In this document: positions 17,982 through 27,773 of the stretch, piece after piece
How positions within the stretch are numbered: position 1 is the first letter of the stretch
How the letters are laid out: each line of letters opens with the position of its first letter
Program-made: the position numbers and the translations under genes
Assembly: GCA_024644515.1 (NCBI GenBank)
Contig: JAHEHN010000001.1
Span: 1-64,000, forward strand
Length of the DNA stretch: 64,000 bases
DNA from: Gammaproteobacteria bacterium
GTDB lineage: Bacteria > Pseudomonadota > Gammaproteobacteria > Pseudomonadales > Pseudohongiellaceae
Reading direction: 5' to 3'
Notes under the pieces: model-generated
Databases searched by the model: none
What the model was told of the DNA's origin: nothing
The model's input: only the letters and a program-made list of their open reading frames with translations

Positions 17982-19433
17982 TTAAAATGAAACGTCCCAC
18001 TGCAAACGTAAGCGATTATCAGACTCATCCTGGGCAAAAAACGCGTCATCAAGTGTCAGGCGCGAAAAGTCCATAGTCACCTTGTTGTTGTGGCCATTAA
18101 AGAACCAGTTGGCCCCGACAGTGAATTCCCTGCGCTCGTTTTCCAGGATCCGGCTGCTGGCATTGGGTTCATCAACAAAGGCATAACGCACAGCCAGTTC
18201 AAGCGGTGCCGGGAAGTTTGGAATCAGGTTGCTAAAGAAATAGCCAGCCTGAACATAGCCGCCGGTCAGCTCGTGTGAACTACCATCAGAGTTGTCTTTT
18301 ATGGTTTTACGGTGAAATTCCTGCTGCGCTGAGAAACCTCGATACTTATAGGCAAATTCCTGGACTACCTGGTCTATATCGAATTGACCAAGAGTGGCGT
18401 TGGCTGGTCTGTCGAAGCCGTCAAGATTGCCACAGCCCGAGGAAGACCAGCGAGTACATCTGCCAGTGGTAGTGAAACCTGCAAGAGCGAGGCTGCCTGT
18501 TGGTCGTTCAGTATATTCGACATCCGTTTGGCGCCATGAAAGATCTCGGCCGAGGAAGTTCCATTGCAGGCGGCCCATATACATCATGTCGTTGTCATCA
18601 TTGTTGACCGAGCGGCCTTCACCGTTGAATACACCGGCGTAATAACGCATATCTGCTGGCGTATCCTGGAACAGATGTCCTCGAAGCTGCACGCCAATCT
18701 GTCTATCCATGGTGAATACACGGTTGGCAATTGAACGCTCTACAAATTGTTGTCTACCTGAGGAATCTACACGTTCGCGGTTAAGATCGACCTTCCACTG
18801 ACCCAGGCGAATGCCTCCCCAGTCCCATTTCGCGATATCTATACGCCAGTCAATCACGCGCGCACTTGAGGAAGCGCTACTATCATCGACATCCCGTGAC
18901 GGCTGAAGATCTACCTCGAAATAATAGCTCAGCCAGGGCTGGAAGCCGTGACCACCAATTTTCATACGCAGGCGGCGAGCTTCGAAATTGGACTGTTCCT
19001 CGGCATTAAAATTACGAATCTGTCTCGGGTCAGAACGGTAAGGCGTGGTAAAGCGTGTTTGCGCACGCCACTGCAGATCTGTGCGCCAGTTGCCATCACG
19101 TGTGGCCAGTCGAAAGCCGCTGCTTGTTTCGCTTGCTGTGACCGGAAACTCTTCGTCAATCTGCCTGGCGATTTCGGTAGCAACGCGCTGTTCTATTACC
19201 TCTCCGACTGCTTCTTCTGCCGCTTTTTCCAAAACGACAACCGGCAAAACGTCCCCGCTTGAAAGGGAATCCTTTTCAATTAATGCATCATATTGCTCAG
19301 TTGTTATTGCGCCATTTTGAAGCAATATGTCCAGCAGCTCCTGATCCGCAGCATAGGCCGTGGTTGAGGCTCCCAACAACGCAGCAAGCAGTAGTGCCGG
19401 CTTTAAGTTGAAAGGTGTGTTTTTTAGGTTCAT
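17982..19433 (-). CDS. OprO/OprP-family phosphate-selective porin
   Basis: An outer-membrane channel of 483 residues. From the ATG at 19433 there is a signal peptide ending TAYA, then a short coiled-coil-type N-terminal segment (LLDILLQNGAITTEQYDALIEK) typical of OprO/P-family porins. A beta-rich body follows, ending in Phe (QWDVSF), the usual outer-membrane assembly signal. The frame is open 16 codons further upstream, but that extension would precede the signal peptide. Its place between phoR and pstS strongly suggests phosphate or polyphosphate uptake; selectivity cannot be read from the sequence. Confidence 0.85.
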   Translation of the reverse strand: MNLKNTPFNLKPALLLAALLGASTTAYAADQELLDILLQNGAITTEQYDALIEKDSLSSGDVLPVVVLEKAAEEAVGEVIEQRVATEIARQIDEEFPVTASETSSGFRLATRDGNWRTDLQWRAQTRFTTPYRSDPRQIRNFNAEEQSNFEARRLRMKIGGHGFQPWLSYYFEVDLQPSRDVDDSSASSSARVIDWRIDIAKWDWGGIRLGQWKVDLNRERVDSSGRQQFVERSIANRVFTMDRQIGVQLRGHLFQDTPADMRYYAGVFNGEGRSVNNDDNDMMYMGRLQWNFLGRDLSWRQTDVEYTERPTGSLALAGFTTTGRCTRWSSSGCGNLDGFDRPANATLGQFDIDQVVQEFAYKYRGFSAQQEFHRKTIKDNSDGSSHELTGGYVQAGYFFSNLIPNFPAPLELAVRYAFVDEPNASSRILENERREFTVGANWFFNGHNNKVTMDFSRLTLDDAFFAQDESDNRLRLQWDVSF

Positions 19434-19739
19434 TGAGAAGACTCCATACCGTAGTGATGACCTGTTATTTAGTGGGGGCATTCTTCCAAAGGATTATTAA
19501 GAAATTATAAAGAGCAGGTTAAGTTTTAAAGTTGCAGTTAAATTAATATTAAGAACTCATAAAACAGGCCTTCAGGTAGATTTTTTAAAACCGTCCATTG
19601 TTAAAGGCTTTGGGACATGGAGGCTTGATGGTTCTGCTAAATATTGGAAAGAACTCCAAATCTTTATGAAACCTTAACAGTGTGGTGTGACAATGCCAGC
19701 CATTATGATTGCAACTACTTTTTTTGGAGAACCGTAAAG

Positions 19740-20705
19740 ATGAAATATCAGACTGCCTTACTAAGTAAATCTGTAAACCTGTCGCTTTTATTGACTATCA
19801 CCTTGCTGCTTGGCGCTTGTTCTCAGCAGGATGAGTCGCAGGAGGCCGGGGCAACCGGTGCCGCAGCACTCAGCGGTGTCGTCAGTCTGGATGGTTCAAG
19901 CACTGTTTACCCGATTAGCGAGGCGGTCGCCGAGGAATTTCTGGCCGTAGCACCAAGGGTAAGAGTTACTGTAGGCGTTTCAGGGACTGGTGGCGGTTTC
20001 AAGAAGTTCCTGGCTCAGGAGATCGACATTAACGATGCTTCACGTTCAATCAAGGACTCGGAAATCGAACAGGCAGTAGCCAGTGGCATTGACTACCTGG
20101 AAATTCCGGTTGCTTATGATGGTCTTTCAGTAGTGATTAACAGCAACAATGACTGGGTTGACTATTTAAGAGTAGAAGAACTGCAACTGATCTGGCAGCC
20201 AGGTAGCACAGTTGACAGCTGGGATGATATTCGTCCTGAATGGCCCAGTGAGCCTTTAAGACTTTATGGTCCCGGCACTGATTCCGGTACTTTTGATTAT
20301 TTTACTGAAACCATCAACGGTGAATCAGGCGCCTCCAGACCTGACTATACTGCCAGTGAGGATGATAACGTGCTGGTTCAGGGGATCAGTGGTGATGAAT
20401 TTTCTCTCGGCTTTTTTGGTTTTGCCTACTATGTGGAAAACATGGATAAGCTGAAAGTGGTTCCGATTGATGGCGGTAATGGAGCCATCATCCCTTCAGC
20501 AACAACTATTAACAATGGCACCTACAGCCCCTTGTCCCGGCCTATCTTTATTTACCTCAATACGGCCAGCATGGCGCGTCCAGAAGTGAACGAATTTGTT
20601 AATTTCTATCTTGAAAATGCAGGTGTTCTTGCCAGCGAAGTAGGGTATATCGCGTTGCCAGATGATTTATATCAAGAGGCCAAAGACAAAATCTCGGCTT
20701 TATAG
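19740..20705 (+). CDS. pstS: Phosphate ABC transporter substrate-binding lipoprotein PstS
   Basis: A periplasmic phosphate-binding protein of 321 residues. The lipobox LLGAC places the lipid-modified Cys at 27. The phosphate-binding loops GSSTVYPI and [10 protein letters not shown] are visible, followed by [11 protein letters not shown] and the [12 protein letters not shown] loop. The upstream-extended frame (to 19644) is rejected: the ATG at 19740 has GGAG 10 nt before it and starts the signal peptide. pstC, pstA and pstB follow on the same strand. It is divergent from the porin gene, so 19434-19739 should hold shared pho-regulon control sites. Confidence 0.95.
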   Translation: MKYQTALLSKSVNLSLLLTITLLLGACSQQDESQEAGATGAAALSGVVSLDGSSTVYPISEAVAEEFLAVAPRVRVTVGVSGTGGGFKKFLAQEIDINDASRSIKDSEIEQAVASGIDYLEIPVAYDGLSVVINSNNDWVDYLRVEELQLIWQPGSTVDSWDDIRPEWPSEPLRLYGPGTDSGTFDYFTETINGESGASRPDYTASEDDNVLVQGISGDEFSLGFFGFAYYVENMDKLKVVPIDGGNGAIIPSATTINNGTYSPLSRPIFIYLNTASMARPEVNEFVNFYLENAGVLASEVGYIALPDDLYQEAKDKISAL

Positions 20706-20790
20706 TTTCTGGTGGATCGTTTACTAAAGTTTGATGGTATATTGGTCTACAATGCGAGTCCTTGTTAAGTGAGCCGGTGATAGATTAATA

Positions 20791-21750
20791 ATGGCACAAG
20801 AAGAATATCCCGATGCTGCTGGAGCCAGTCAACCAGCAGAGTCCCCAGCCGCCAGATCGATTAAAAAATCCGGCGTGCTGTGGGGTGAATTGGCCATCAA
20901 GAGTTGGCTGGCTTCGTGCTCCTTCATTTCCATTGTCACCACGGCTGCGATTGTTATTTTGCTGCTCAGTGAAACCCTGAACTTCTTTGAAAACGTATCG
21001 CCAGGAGAGTTTTTCTTCGGCACAACCTGGACCCCCCTGTTTGAGCCTTCATCATTCGGGGTATTGCCCCTGGTGTGGGGTACACTGATTGTGACTATCG
21101 GCGCAGCACTTATCGCTATTCCAACAGGATTGGCCAGTGCTATTTACCTCAGTGAATATGCCTCAGATCGCATGCGAAGCACCATCAAGCCCGTGCTTGA
21201 ATTACTGGCGGGTATTCCGACGGTGGTCTATGGTTATTTCGCCCTGACCTTTGTCACGCCGGTTTTGCGTAACGTATTTCCTGATATCCAGGTGTTTAAT
21301 GCCCTGAGTGCAGCAATTGTTGTTGGCATTATGGTCTTGCCCATGGTGGCCACCATGAGTGACAACGCGTTAAGGGCCGTTCCTATCAGCCTGCGCCAGG
21401 GAGCCTATGCCCTGGGAGCTACCTCCTACGAAGTTACCACAAGGGTAGTAGTTCCGGCAGGACTATCAGGCGTTATGGCGTCTTTCCTGCTTGCCATTTC
21501 CCGGGCCATTGGAGAAACCATGGCGGTTACGCTGGCGGCCGGACAAACACCAAATATGTCCCTGAGCATGTTTGAAAGTATTCAGACCATGACATCCTAT
21601 ATTGTGCAGGTCAGCCTGGGCGATACACCCAGTGGTGGCGTTGCCTACCAGACCTTGTTTGCAGTAGCTACGCTGTTGTTTGCCATTACTCTGGTGATCA
21701 ACATTATTTCCCAGATGATTCTGAATCGCTTCAGGGAAGTTTATGAGTGA
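20791..21750 (+). CDS. pstC: Phosphate ABC transporter permease PstC
   Basis: An inner-membrane permease of 319 residues with about six hydrophobic spans, forming the PstA/PstC channel. A hydrophilic N-terminal tail of about 35 residues precedes the first span. Marks are [17 protein letters not shown], the [18 protein letters not shown] region and the cytoplasmic EAA-type loop [17 protein letters not shown], which docks on PstB. It is separated from pstA by 12 nt. Confidence 0.94.
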   Translation: MAQEEYPDAAGASQPAESPAARSIKKSGVLWGELAIKSWLASCSFISIVTTAAIVILLLSETLNFFENVSPGEFFFGTTWTPLFEPSSFGVLPLVWGTLIVTIGAALIAIPTGLASAIYLSEYASDRMRSTIKPVLELLAGIPTVVYGYFALTFVTPVLRNVFPDIQVFNALSAAIVVGIMVLPMVATMSDNALRAVPISLRQGAYALGATSYEVTTRVVVPAGLSGVMASFLLAISRAIGETMAVTLAAGQTPNMSLSMFESIQTMTSYIVQVSLGDTPSGGVAYQTLFAVATLLFAITLVINIISQMILNRFREVYE

Positions 21751-21762
21751 GGTTAAGTATTA

Positions 21763-22641
21763 ATGCCTTTAACAACTGAACAAGAAAGCCGGCATCTGGA
21801 AAAGCGACATCGCAAGGCCAGGTTTTTTGCGATTTTCTGTGCCGCTATTACCTGGTCAAGTGTATTGCTGCTGGCTGTTCTGCTGTATCAGGTTTCTATT
21901 GAGGGTTTCCGCTGGCTGGACTGGCAGTTTATTAGCAGTTTTCCTTCCCGTTTTCCGGAACGAGCTGGAATCAAATCGGCGCTGGTAGGAACTATCTGGC
22001 TGATCTCGCTGGTGGCATTGATTTCCATTCCCGTGGGCGTTTCCACGGCGCTGTATCTGGAAGAGTTTGCTGGCAAAGGCAAGATTTCCAAAATAATTGA
22101 AGTGAATGTCGCCAATCTGGCCGGTGTACCCTCTATTGTTTACGGGATCCTGGGCCTGGCAATATTTGTCCGTTTTTTCGCGCTGGAGCGAAGCCTTATT
22201 TCCGGCGCCTTGACCATGAGTCTGCTGATTTTACCGGTGATTATTATTGCCAGCCGCGAAGCGATTAAAACTGTTCCCCAGGGTATCCGCAATGCAGCCT
22301 ATTCCCTGGGGGCGACTAAGTGGCAGACAACCTGGGCCCATGTATTGCCCGCGTCTTTTCCGGGTATCATGACGGGAGTCATTCTTGCTCTTTCGCGATC
22401 CATCGGGGAAACTGCGCCCCTGATCATGATTGGCGCCATGACCTTTGTCGCTTTCCTGCCAGAAGGTCCCATGGACTCATTTACCGCGATGCCTATTCAG
22501 ATTTATAACTGGGTTTCACGTCCACAGGAGGAATTCCATGAGCTGGCAGCGGCAGGCATTATTGTATTACTGGCGGTCTTATTGGCAATGAATGCAACAG
22601 CTATATTTATCAGAAATAGAACAGAACGGAGAATGAAGTAA
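21763..22641 (+). CDS. pstA: Phosphate ABC transporter permease PstA
   Basis: The second channel subunit of the high-affinity phosphate transporter (292 residues, about six spans). Marks are [18 protein letters not shown], the [20 protein letters not shown] segment and the EAA-type loop [17 protein letters not shown]. Its stop codon overlaps the start codon of pstB by one base (TAATG), so the two are translationally coupled. Confidence 0.94.
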   Translation: MPLTTEQESRHLEKRHRKARFFAIFCAAITWSSVLLLAVLLYQVSIEGFRWLDWQFISSFPSRFPERAGIKSALVGTIWLISLVALISIPVGVSTALYLEEFAGKGKISKIIEVNVANLAGVPSIVYGILGLAIFVRFFALERSLISGALTMSLLILPVIIIASREAIKTVPQGIRNAAYSLGATKWQTTWAHVLPASFPGIMTGVILALSRSIGETAPLIMIGAMTFVAFLPEGPMDSFTAMPIQIYNWVSRPQEEFHELAAAGIIVLLAVLLAMNATAIFIRNRTERRMK

Positions 22642-23441
22642 TGAGCCAGTTTCCAGACTCGACACTGGCAGAACAGAATTTGCAAATGAGCAAGAAATCC
22701 GTTCTGGAGCTACGTAACGTAAATATATTTTATTCGGATAATCAGGCCGTCAATGATGTGTCTTTTAATATCAGGCGCAATAAAATCACGGCAATAATTG
22801 GTCCTTCTGGTTGCGGCAAGAGTACTTTGTTGCGGTCATTAAACCGAATGAATGATTTTGTAGACGGTGCCCGGGTTGAAGGTGAGCTGATTTTTAGTAA
22901 TGAAAATCTCTACGGTAAAGAAGTGGATCCAGTAGAAGTCAGGCGCCGTATCGGAATGGTTTTTCAGAAACCAAACCCTTTTCCCAAGTCCATCTACAAT
23001 AATATTTCCTGGGGGCCCCTGATAAATGGGTACAATGGTTCCACAGATGAGCTTGTGGAGCGCTCCCTGAAACAGGCTGCGCTGTGGGAGGAAGTAAAAG
23101 ACCGTCTACATGAGTCCGCGCTTAACCTCTCTGGTGGACAACAGCAGCGCTTATGTATCGCCAGGGCACTTGCCATGGAGCCGGAAGTATTGCTGATGGA
23201 TGAGCCCTGCTCAGCACTGGACCCAATATCGACAGCGCGTATTGAAGATTTGTTGTTTGAATTGAAATCCAGCTATACCATCGTGATTGTGACCCATAAT
23301 ATGCAACAGGCTGCCAGGATTTCAGACTACACTGCCTTTATGGAAATGGGCGATTTGATAGAGTTCAATGTCACCAAGAAAATATTTACACGACCGGCGA
23401 TGAAACGTACGGAAGAATATGTCACAGGTCGTTTTGGTTAA
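22641..23441 (+). CDS. pstB: Phosphate ABC transporter ATP-binding protein PstB
   Basis: The ATPase of the phosphate transporter (266 residues), on the cytoplasmic face. Walker A is GPSGCGKST, Walker [14 protein letters not shown], the ABC signature [15 protein letters not shown], the Q-loop [10 protein letters not shown], and the switch His is in [10 protein letters not shown]. The ATG overlaps the pstA stop and has GGAG about 9 nt upstream; an internal ATG at 22686 is less likely. Confidence 0.96.
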   Translation: MSQFPDSTLAEQNLQMSKKSVLELRNVNIFYSDNQAVNDVSFNIRRNKITAIIGPSGCGKSTLLRSLNRMNDFVDGARVEGELIFSNENLYGKEVDPVEVRRRIGMVFQKPNPFPKSIYNNISWGPLINGYNGSTDELVERSLKQAALWEEVKDRLHESALNLSGGQQQRLCIARALAMEPEVLLMDEPCSALDPISTARIEDLLFELKSSYTIVIVTHNMQQAARISDYTAFMEMGDLIEFNVTKKIFTRPAMKRTEEYVTGRFG

Positions 23442-23521
23442 ATACTGGCTCGAGTATTAGTTAAAACACTGGTCAAAAAAATATAGCTCAAGACTTTTTC
23501 GATTTACTCCAAGAGAATTCC

Positions 23522-24178
23522 ATGTCATTACATTTACAGCGCGATCTTGAAAAGCTGAAGAAAGAAATCCTTAAACTGGGGACTATGGTTGAGTCGGCCA
23601 TTAATAACGCCATCCTTGCGCTTAATAATCGTGAGATGCTGTATGTTGATGAGGTGCTCAGGCTAGAAGATCATATTAATGAAATGGAAGTAAAGATTGA
23701 GGAAGACTGTCTCAAGATTCTTGCATTGCATCAGCCTGTTGCCGGCGACCTTCGATTTATCGTCGTTTCCCTGAAAGTAAATAATGACCTGGAACGGATG
23801 GGCGATTTTGCCAAAAATATTGCCAAACGCGCCAGGGAATTAATGCAGGAGGAGCCCATTTCGACCTTGCCTGAATTCGTTAATGAATTACCCAATCTGG
23901 TCCGTACAATGGTCAGAAACTCTCTCGATGCACTGGTAAAACTTGATGTTAGTCTTGCCAGAGAGGTTATTGCGATGGATGACAAGGTAGATGAAATTAA
24001 TCGTGCCATGTACCAGGAGGTCACAAGGGTCGCTAAAGAAAACGCGTCGAAGACGGGGGTGGCTATCAGTCTTCTTTCAACTTCACGTTACATGGAGCGT
24101 ATCGGCGATTTGAGCACCAATATTGCAGAAGACGTTATATTTATGGTTGAAGGCAGGGTAATCAGGCACGACGATTAA
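23522..24178 (+). CDS. phoU: Phosphate signalling protein PhoU
   Basis: PhoU (218 residues) is a dimeric all-helical cytoplasmic protein that relays PstSCAB status to PhoR and keeps the regulon off when phosphate is plentiful. Two repeated PhoU domains are visible, each with an E-x-x-L...D metal-binding pattern (first around LRLEDHINEMEVKIEED; second around VIAMDDKVDEINRAMYQE), and the RYMERIGDLSTNIAED segment near the end. It completes the pst cluster. The next gene begins only 4 nt after its stop, so transcripts probably continue into the imelysin operon. Confidence 0.95.
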   Translation: MSLHLQRDLEKLKKEILKLGTMVESAINNAILALNNREMLYVDEVLRLEDHINEMEVKIEEDCLKILALHQPVAGDLRFIVVSLKVNNDLERMGDFAKNIAKRARELMQEEPISTLPEFVNELPNLVRTMVRNSLDALVKLDVSLAREVIAMDDKVDEINRAMYQEVTRVAKENASKTGVAISLLSTSRYMERIGDLSTNIAEDVIFMVEGRVIRHDD

Positions 24179-24182
24179 AGCC

Positions 24183-25463
24183 ATGCGATATTTGATACCA
24201 TTTTTTCTTGCTTTAGGCCTGAGCGCCTGCAGCTCCGTTATTTCCACTGACAGTGGTAGCCAGGGAGTTTCACCCGGGGCTATTCTCGACACCTATATTG
24301 CTATTGCCAATGCCGCCTATGAAGATTCGCTTATTACTGCGCGTCAACTGGAACAGTCGGTAGATGTTTTTCTGGCTTCGCCTTCAGCCCTGACTATGCA
24401 ACAGGCACGCAATGCCTGGTTAGCTGCTCGAGTCCCGTATCAGCAAACTGAAGCCTTTCGTTTTGGTAACCGTGTTGTTGACGAATGGGAAGGACGAGTT
24501 AATTCGTGGCCCCTGGATGAAGGGCTGATTGATTATACGGCGGCTTCCTACGGTGAAGAGTCCGACTTCAATTATTTCTATAGCGCCAATGTGATTGCTA
24601 ACGAGATTATTGATCTGGGCGGCATAACCGTTGATGCAGCCATGATTACACCGCAATTACTGGCAGAAAACCTTCACCTGATTGACGGTGTAGAGGCCAA
24701 TGTGGCGACCGGTTACCATGCCATCGAGTTTTTACTTTGGGGCCAGGATCTCAATGGCACCAGTCCCGGTGCGGGTAACCGTCAATGGACTGATTACTCA
24801 CTGCAAAACTGCAGTAATGGAAATTGTGATCGTCGTCGTGATTATCTGAAAGCAGCAACAGAATTGCTGGTAAATGATCTGGAAGAGATGGTTGGCAACT
24901 GGCAACCGGGCGGCGCTGCTTATATGGATTTAATGGGCAAGGGGGAGCAGGCTGGTCTGGCCACGATCCTCACCGGCATGGGTAGTCTGGCCTATGGTGA
25001 ATTGGCAGGAGAGCGTATTCGGCTGGGATTGCTGCTAAATGATCCGGAAGAAGAGCATGACTGTTTTTCGGACAATACCCATCATTCACACTACTATGAT
25101 GCTCTTGGCATCAAAAATGTTTACCTTGGTGAATATCGGCGCGTCTCGGATGAACTTGTTTCCGGGGCATCACTGGCAGATCTTATCTCGCAACAGGCGC
25201 CTGCAATCTCTGCCGAGATGATGGCGCGGCTGGAAGAAACCGAATCAGCTATGCAGAGACTGGTGGATGAAGGCGAGTCCGGCAATACTTTCGACGTACT
25301 GATCGGGCGTGATAATGCGCAGGGGGAAGAAATAATTACCCGCATAGTAGATGCTCTTATGGAAGAGACCCGAACCATTGAAAAAATTATCAATGCGCTC
25401 TCTCTGGTAAATGTGAGTATCGAAGGGTCGGAAAGTCTTGATAATCCCTCGGCTGTTTTATAA
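24183..25463 (+). CDS. Imelysin-family (M75) lipoprotein
   Basis: A 426-residue exported lipoprotein (lipobox LSAC, Cys at 16) of the imelysin/IrpA family. The conserved GxHxxE motif is GYHAIE (residues 178-182), followed by FLLWGQDL, and the YDALGIKNVYLGEY region near residue 300 fits the IrpA-like repeat. Members were first described as insulin-cleaving proteins, but structures argue for a ligand-binding role in iron uptake. It is the first gene of a five-gene run. The 4-nt spacing after phoU leaves no room for a promoter of its own, and the stop overlaps the next gene's start region. Confidence 0.88.
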   Translation: MRYLIPFFLALGLSACSSVISTDSGSQGVSPGAILDTYIAIANAAYEDSLITARQLEQSVDVFLASPSALTMQQARNAWLAARVPYQQTEAFRFGNRVVDEWEGRVNSWPLDEGLIDYTAASYGEESDFNYFYSANVIANEIIDLGGITVDAAMITPQLLAENLHLIDGVEANVATGYHAIEFLLWGQDLNGTSPGAGNRQWTDYSLQNCSNGNCDRRRDYLKAATELLVNDLEEMVGNWQPGGAAYMDLMGKGEQAGLATILTGMGSLAYGELAGERIRLGLLLNDPEEEHDCFSDNTHHSHYYDALGIKNVYLGEYRRVSDELVSGASLADLISQQAPAISAEMMARLEETESAMQRLVDEGESGNTFDVLIGRDNAQGEEIITRIVDALMEETRTIEKIINALSLVNVSIEGSESLDNPSAVL

Positions 25464-26652
25464 GTACTTTTCCCGGGCTTTTTCCATAGCATTGGCAGCG
25501 ACCTGTCTTCCCCTGTTCGCAGCAGACTCACTTATCCCGTCACTGGATTTTATTACCGGCAAGGCCCTGTTTGAAAAAAACTGGGTGTCGTCATTTTCCT
25601 CTACTACAGCCAGTGATGGCCTGGGACCATTTTATAATGCGCGTTCCTGTAACCAGTGCCATCCTGACGGGGGGCGTGGAAGCCGCGAGCAATCTCTTGT
25701 TTTACATGTTAATGATCCTGTTTACGGCCAGCAGCTGCAAAAATTTGCCATTACCGGCTTGCAGCGCGAGGCAGAAGTCAGCCTTGTGTTTGCCGATGTA
25801 AATTTCGATGGCAAGCCATCCGCCCCTACGATAGAACTCAAAAACCTTTCCCGGGGAGCCATGGCCAATGAAGCGCTCTCTGCGCGTATAGCGCCTTCGT
25901 TGCAGGGACTGGGCCTACTGGCGCGCATTCCCGATGACCTTATTCTTGCCATGGCTGACGAGGCGGACAGTAATGGCGATGGTGTTTCCGGTCGGGTGAA
26001 TATGATTAGCGACAATACCGGTGCTACCAGCATTGGCCGGTTTGGCTGGAAAGCCGGGCAGGTGTCCTTGCGTGATCAGTTGGCAAGAGCCCTAAGTCTT
26101 GATCTTGGTCTCGGCAATCCTGTTTTCCCCTCGGCTGCCGGTGACTGCACTGCGGCGCAGACAGAGTGTTTAAACGCTCCCCATGGCAATTCAAGCCATC
26201 ATGACAACCTTGAAACCAATAATCAGGTACTGGATCTTTTGCTGAGCTATATTTCGGGTTTGCCCGCACCATCAAAGGCCAGCCTGGGCGGGTCGCAAGA
26301 GGCGGCCGGCGCAACACTTTTTCGGCAGAGCGGTTGTGCTGCCTGTCACGTGCCCTTTCTGGAAAGCGGAGACCTCAGGCTTACAGCTTATACAGATCTG
26401 CTGTTACACGATATGGGGCCAGGACTGGCAGATGATCTTTCAGAAGGAAGTGCTCTGGGCAGTGAATGGCGAACGCCGCCATTATGGGGGCTGGGAAGCC
26501 TGCAAGGGCAACTTTTACATGATGGGCGCGCAGCAACCATCGAGGAAGCTGTCTGGTGGCATGATGGCGAGGGCGCCGCTGCCAGGGATCATTATGGAAA
26601 TCTCTCACAACAGCAACGTAATGATTTAAACGCGTTTCTGAATGGTTTATAA
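25438..26652 (+). CDS. Di-haem thiol oxidoreductase-like cytochrome (DHOR/DUF1111)
   Basis: An exported c-type cytochrome of 404 residues with two CxxCH haem sites: CNQCH (residues 71-75) and CAACH (about 300-304). The layout, with NARSCNQCHPDGGRG, LSRGAMANEA and WRTPPLWGLG...LHDGRA, matches the DUF1111/DHOR family usually found beside imelysin genes. A TTG start overlapping the preceding gene by 26 nt, with GGA about 6 nt before it, gives a complete signal peptide ending FAAD. The role is probably redox handling in the periplasm, perhaps of iron; unproven. Confidence 0.85.
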   Translation: MIIPRLFYKYFSRAFSIALAATCLPLFAADSLIPSLDFITGKALFEKNWVSSFSSTTASDGLGPFYNARSCNQCHPDGGRGSREQSLVLHVNDPVYGQQLQKFAITGLQREAEVSLVFADVNFDGKPSAPTIELKNLSRGAMANEALSARIAPSLQGLGLLARIPDDLILAMADEADSNGDGVSGRVNMISDNTGATSIGRFGWKAGQVSLRDQLARALSLDLGLGNPVFPSAAGDCTAAQTECLNAPHGNSSHHDNLETNNQVLDLLLSYISGLPAPSKASLGGSQEAAGATLFRQSGCAACHVPFLESGDLRLTAYTDLLLHDMGPGLADDLSEGSALGSEWRTPPLWGLGSLQGQLLHDGRAATIEEAVWWHDGEGAAARDHYGNLSQQQRNDLNAFLNGL

Positions 26653-26667
26653 TGAGAACCGTTCTCA
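26653..26667. promoter_or_regulatory. Fur-box-like 7-1-7 palindrome
   Basis: TGAGAAC-C-GTTCTCA is a perfect 7-1-7 inverted repeat inside an AT-rich flank (ATAA / ATTA). It matches the Fur heptamer arrangement TGATAAT-n-ATTATCA at 10 of 14 arm positions; TGAGAA half-sites are common in Pseudomonas Fur boxes. It touches the stop codon of the DHOR gene and ends 16 nt before the ATG of the second imelysin gene, so it could set a second, iron-responsive promoter inside the operon. Confidence 0.6.
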
Positions 26668-26683
26668 ATTAAAATCTCCTGTT

Positions 26684-27757
26684 ATGAAAAACCTGTACTC
26701 CTGTATATGTATGCTGGCAGCCTTGATTCTCCCCACTCTGGTGTTTGCCCAGGCCAGTGAGGACTGGACCCGGGTAAATCTCTCCGTGACTGATAACCAT
26801 GTCATTCCAGGCTATATCAGTCTTGAAAATGCTGCTGCCGGAATGGCGACTGCGGCCCAATCCTTTTGCCGTTCGCCAAATGCGGCAGGGCTTGAAGCCT
26901 TCAGAAATGGCTTTCATAACAGCATGGATGCCTGGCAACAGATTCAGCATATCCAGTTTGGTCCTATTACCTATTTCAACTGGAATTTCAGGATTCACTA
27001 TTGGCCGGACGAGAAGGGCACCGGAGCCAGACAGCTGGATGACCTGATTGACTCCATGAACAGTGATTCCCTGGCTAAAGATAACTTCGCCAGCGAAAGT
27101 GTCGGGGTCCAGGGTTTTCCGGCGCTGGAAAGACTTTTGTTTGATGATGAAAGCCTGCTTGCTTTCCAGGAAGATAACTATCGCTGCCAGGTAGCTCAGG
27201 CCATCGCACTAAATATCAGTGACATTGCCAGCGGTGTCAGTCAGCGCTGGCGTGATGAATTCAGGACTACTATCGAGAATGCCGATGAGCGGGGATTTTT
27301 TGAAAGTGCCGAAGATGCCACAATTGATTTCCTGAAAGCACAGATAGAGCCTGTGCGCCGAATTCAGCAGCAGAAAGTGGAAGAGGTCATCGGAGATTCC
27401 GCCGCTCGCGCCCGAATTCGACGCGCTGAGTCATGGCGCTCAAATCGCTCCCTGCGCAATCTCAGATTGAATGTTCTGGCACTGGAAAATCTGTTCAGTG
27501 GCAATGAAGGACAGGCAGTTGCCCTTGGAGCTGTTCTGATGTCTGAAGACCGGACGCTCATCAGTGAGGCTTTCCTCACCCTGAAGATGAGACTTGAAGC
27601 GGCGCCAGATTCAATTGAAGAAGCACTCGATGCTGATGACGGCTATGCCCGCTTACAACAGATAGCTGCCGGACTCGATGACCTGTTTGAAGCATTTGAA
27701 GCAGGGCTAAAAAACACTGATCTCTACCTTGGTTTCAATTCCCTGGACGGTGATTAA
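26684..27757 (+). CDS. Second imelysin-family exported protein
   Basis: A 357-residue exported protein, signal peptide ending VFAQA. It belongs to the imelysin superfamily by the VGVQGFPALERLLFDDE segment (the GxxGxPALE form of the family motif) and helix pairs such as DAWQQIQHIQFGP. It differs from the first imelysin: shorter, not a lipoprotein, and lacking the GxHxxE form, so the two are not a recent duplication. The upstream open frame reaches 26642, but the ATG at 26684 starts the signal peptide and leaves the Fur-like palindrome in the leader. Confidence 0.85.
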   Translation: MKNLYSCICMLAALILPTLVFAQASEDWTRVNLSVTDNHVIPGYISLENAAAGMATAAQSFCRSPNAAGLEAFRNGFHNSMDAWQQIQHIQFGPITYFNWNFRIHYWPDEKGTGARQLDDLIDSMNSDSLAKDNFASESVGVQGFPALERLLFDDESLLAFQEDNYRCQVAQAIALNISDIASGVSQRWRDEFRTTIENADERGFFESAEDATIDFLKAQIEPVRRIQQQKVEEVIGDSAARARIRRAESWRSNRSLRNLRLNVLALENLFSGNEGQAVALGAVLMSEDRTLISEAFLTLKMRLEAAPDSIEEALDADDGYARLQQIAAGLDDLFEAFEAGLKNTDLYLGFNSLDGD

Positions 27758-27773
27758 TCCAGCTGGCCTACTG

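Noticed and set aside
19482-19739. Pho box in the porin/pstS divergent region
   Set aside because: I looked for paired CTGTCAT-like heptamers at 11-bp spacing and found only partial single matches, so none is called.
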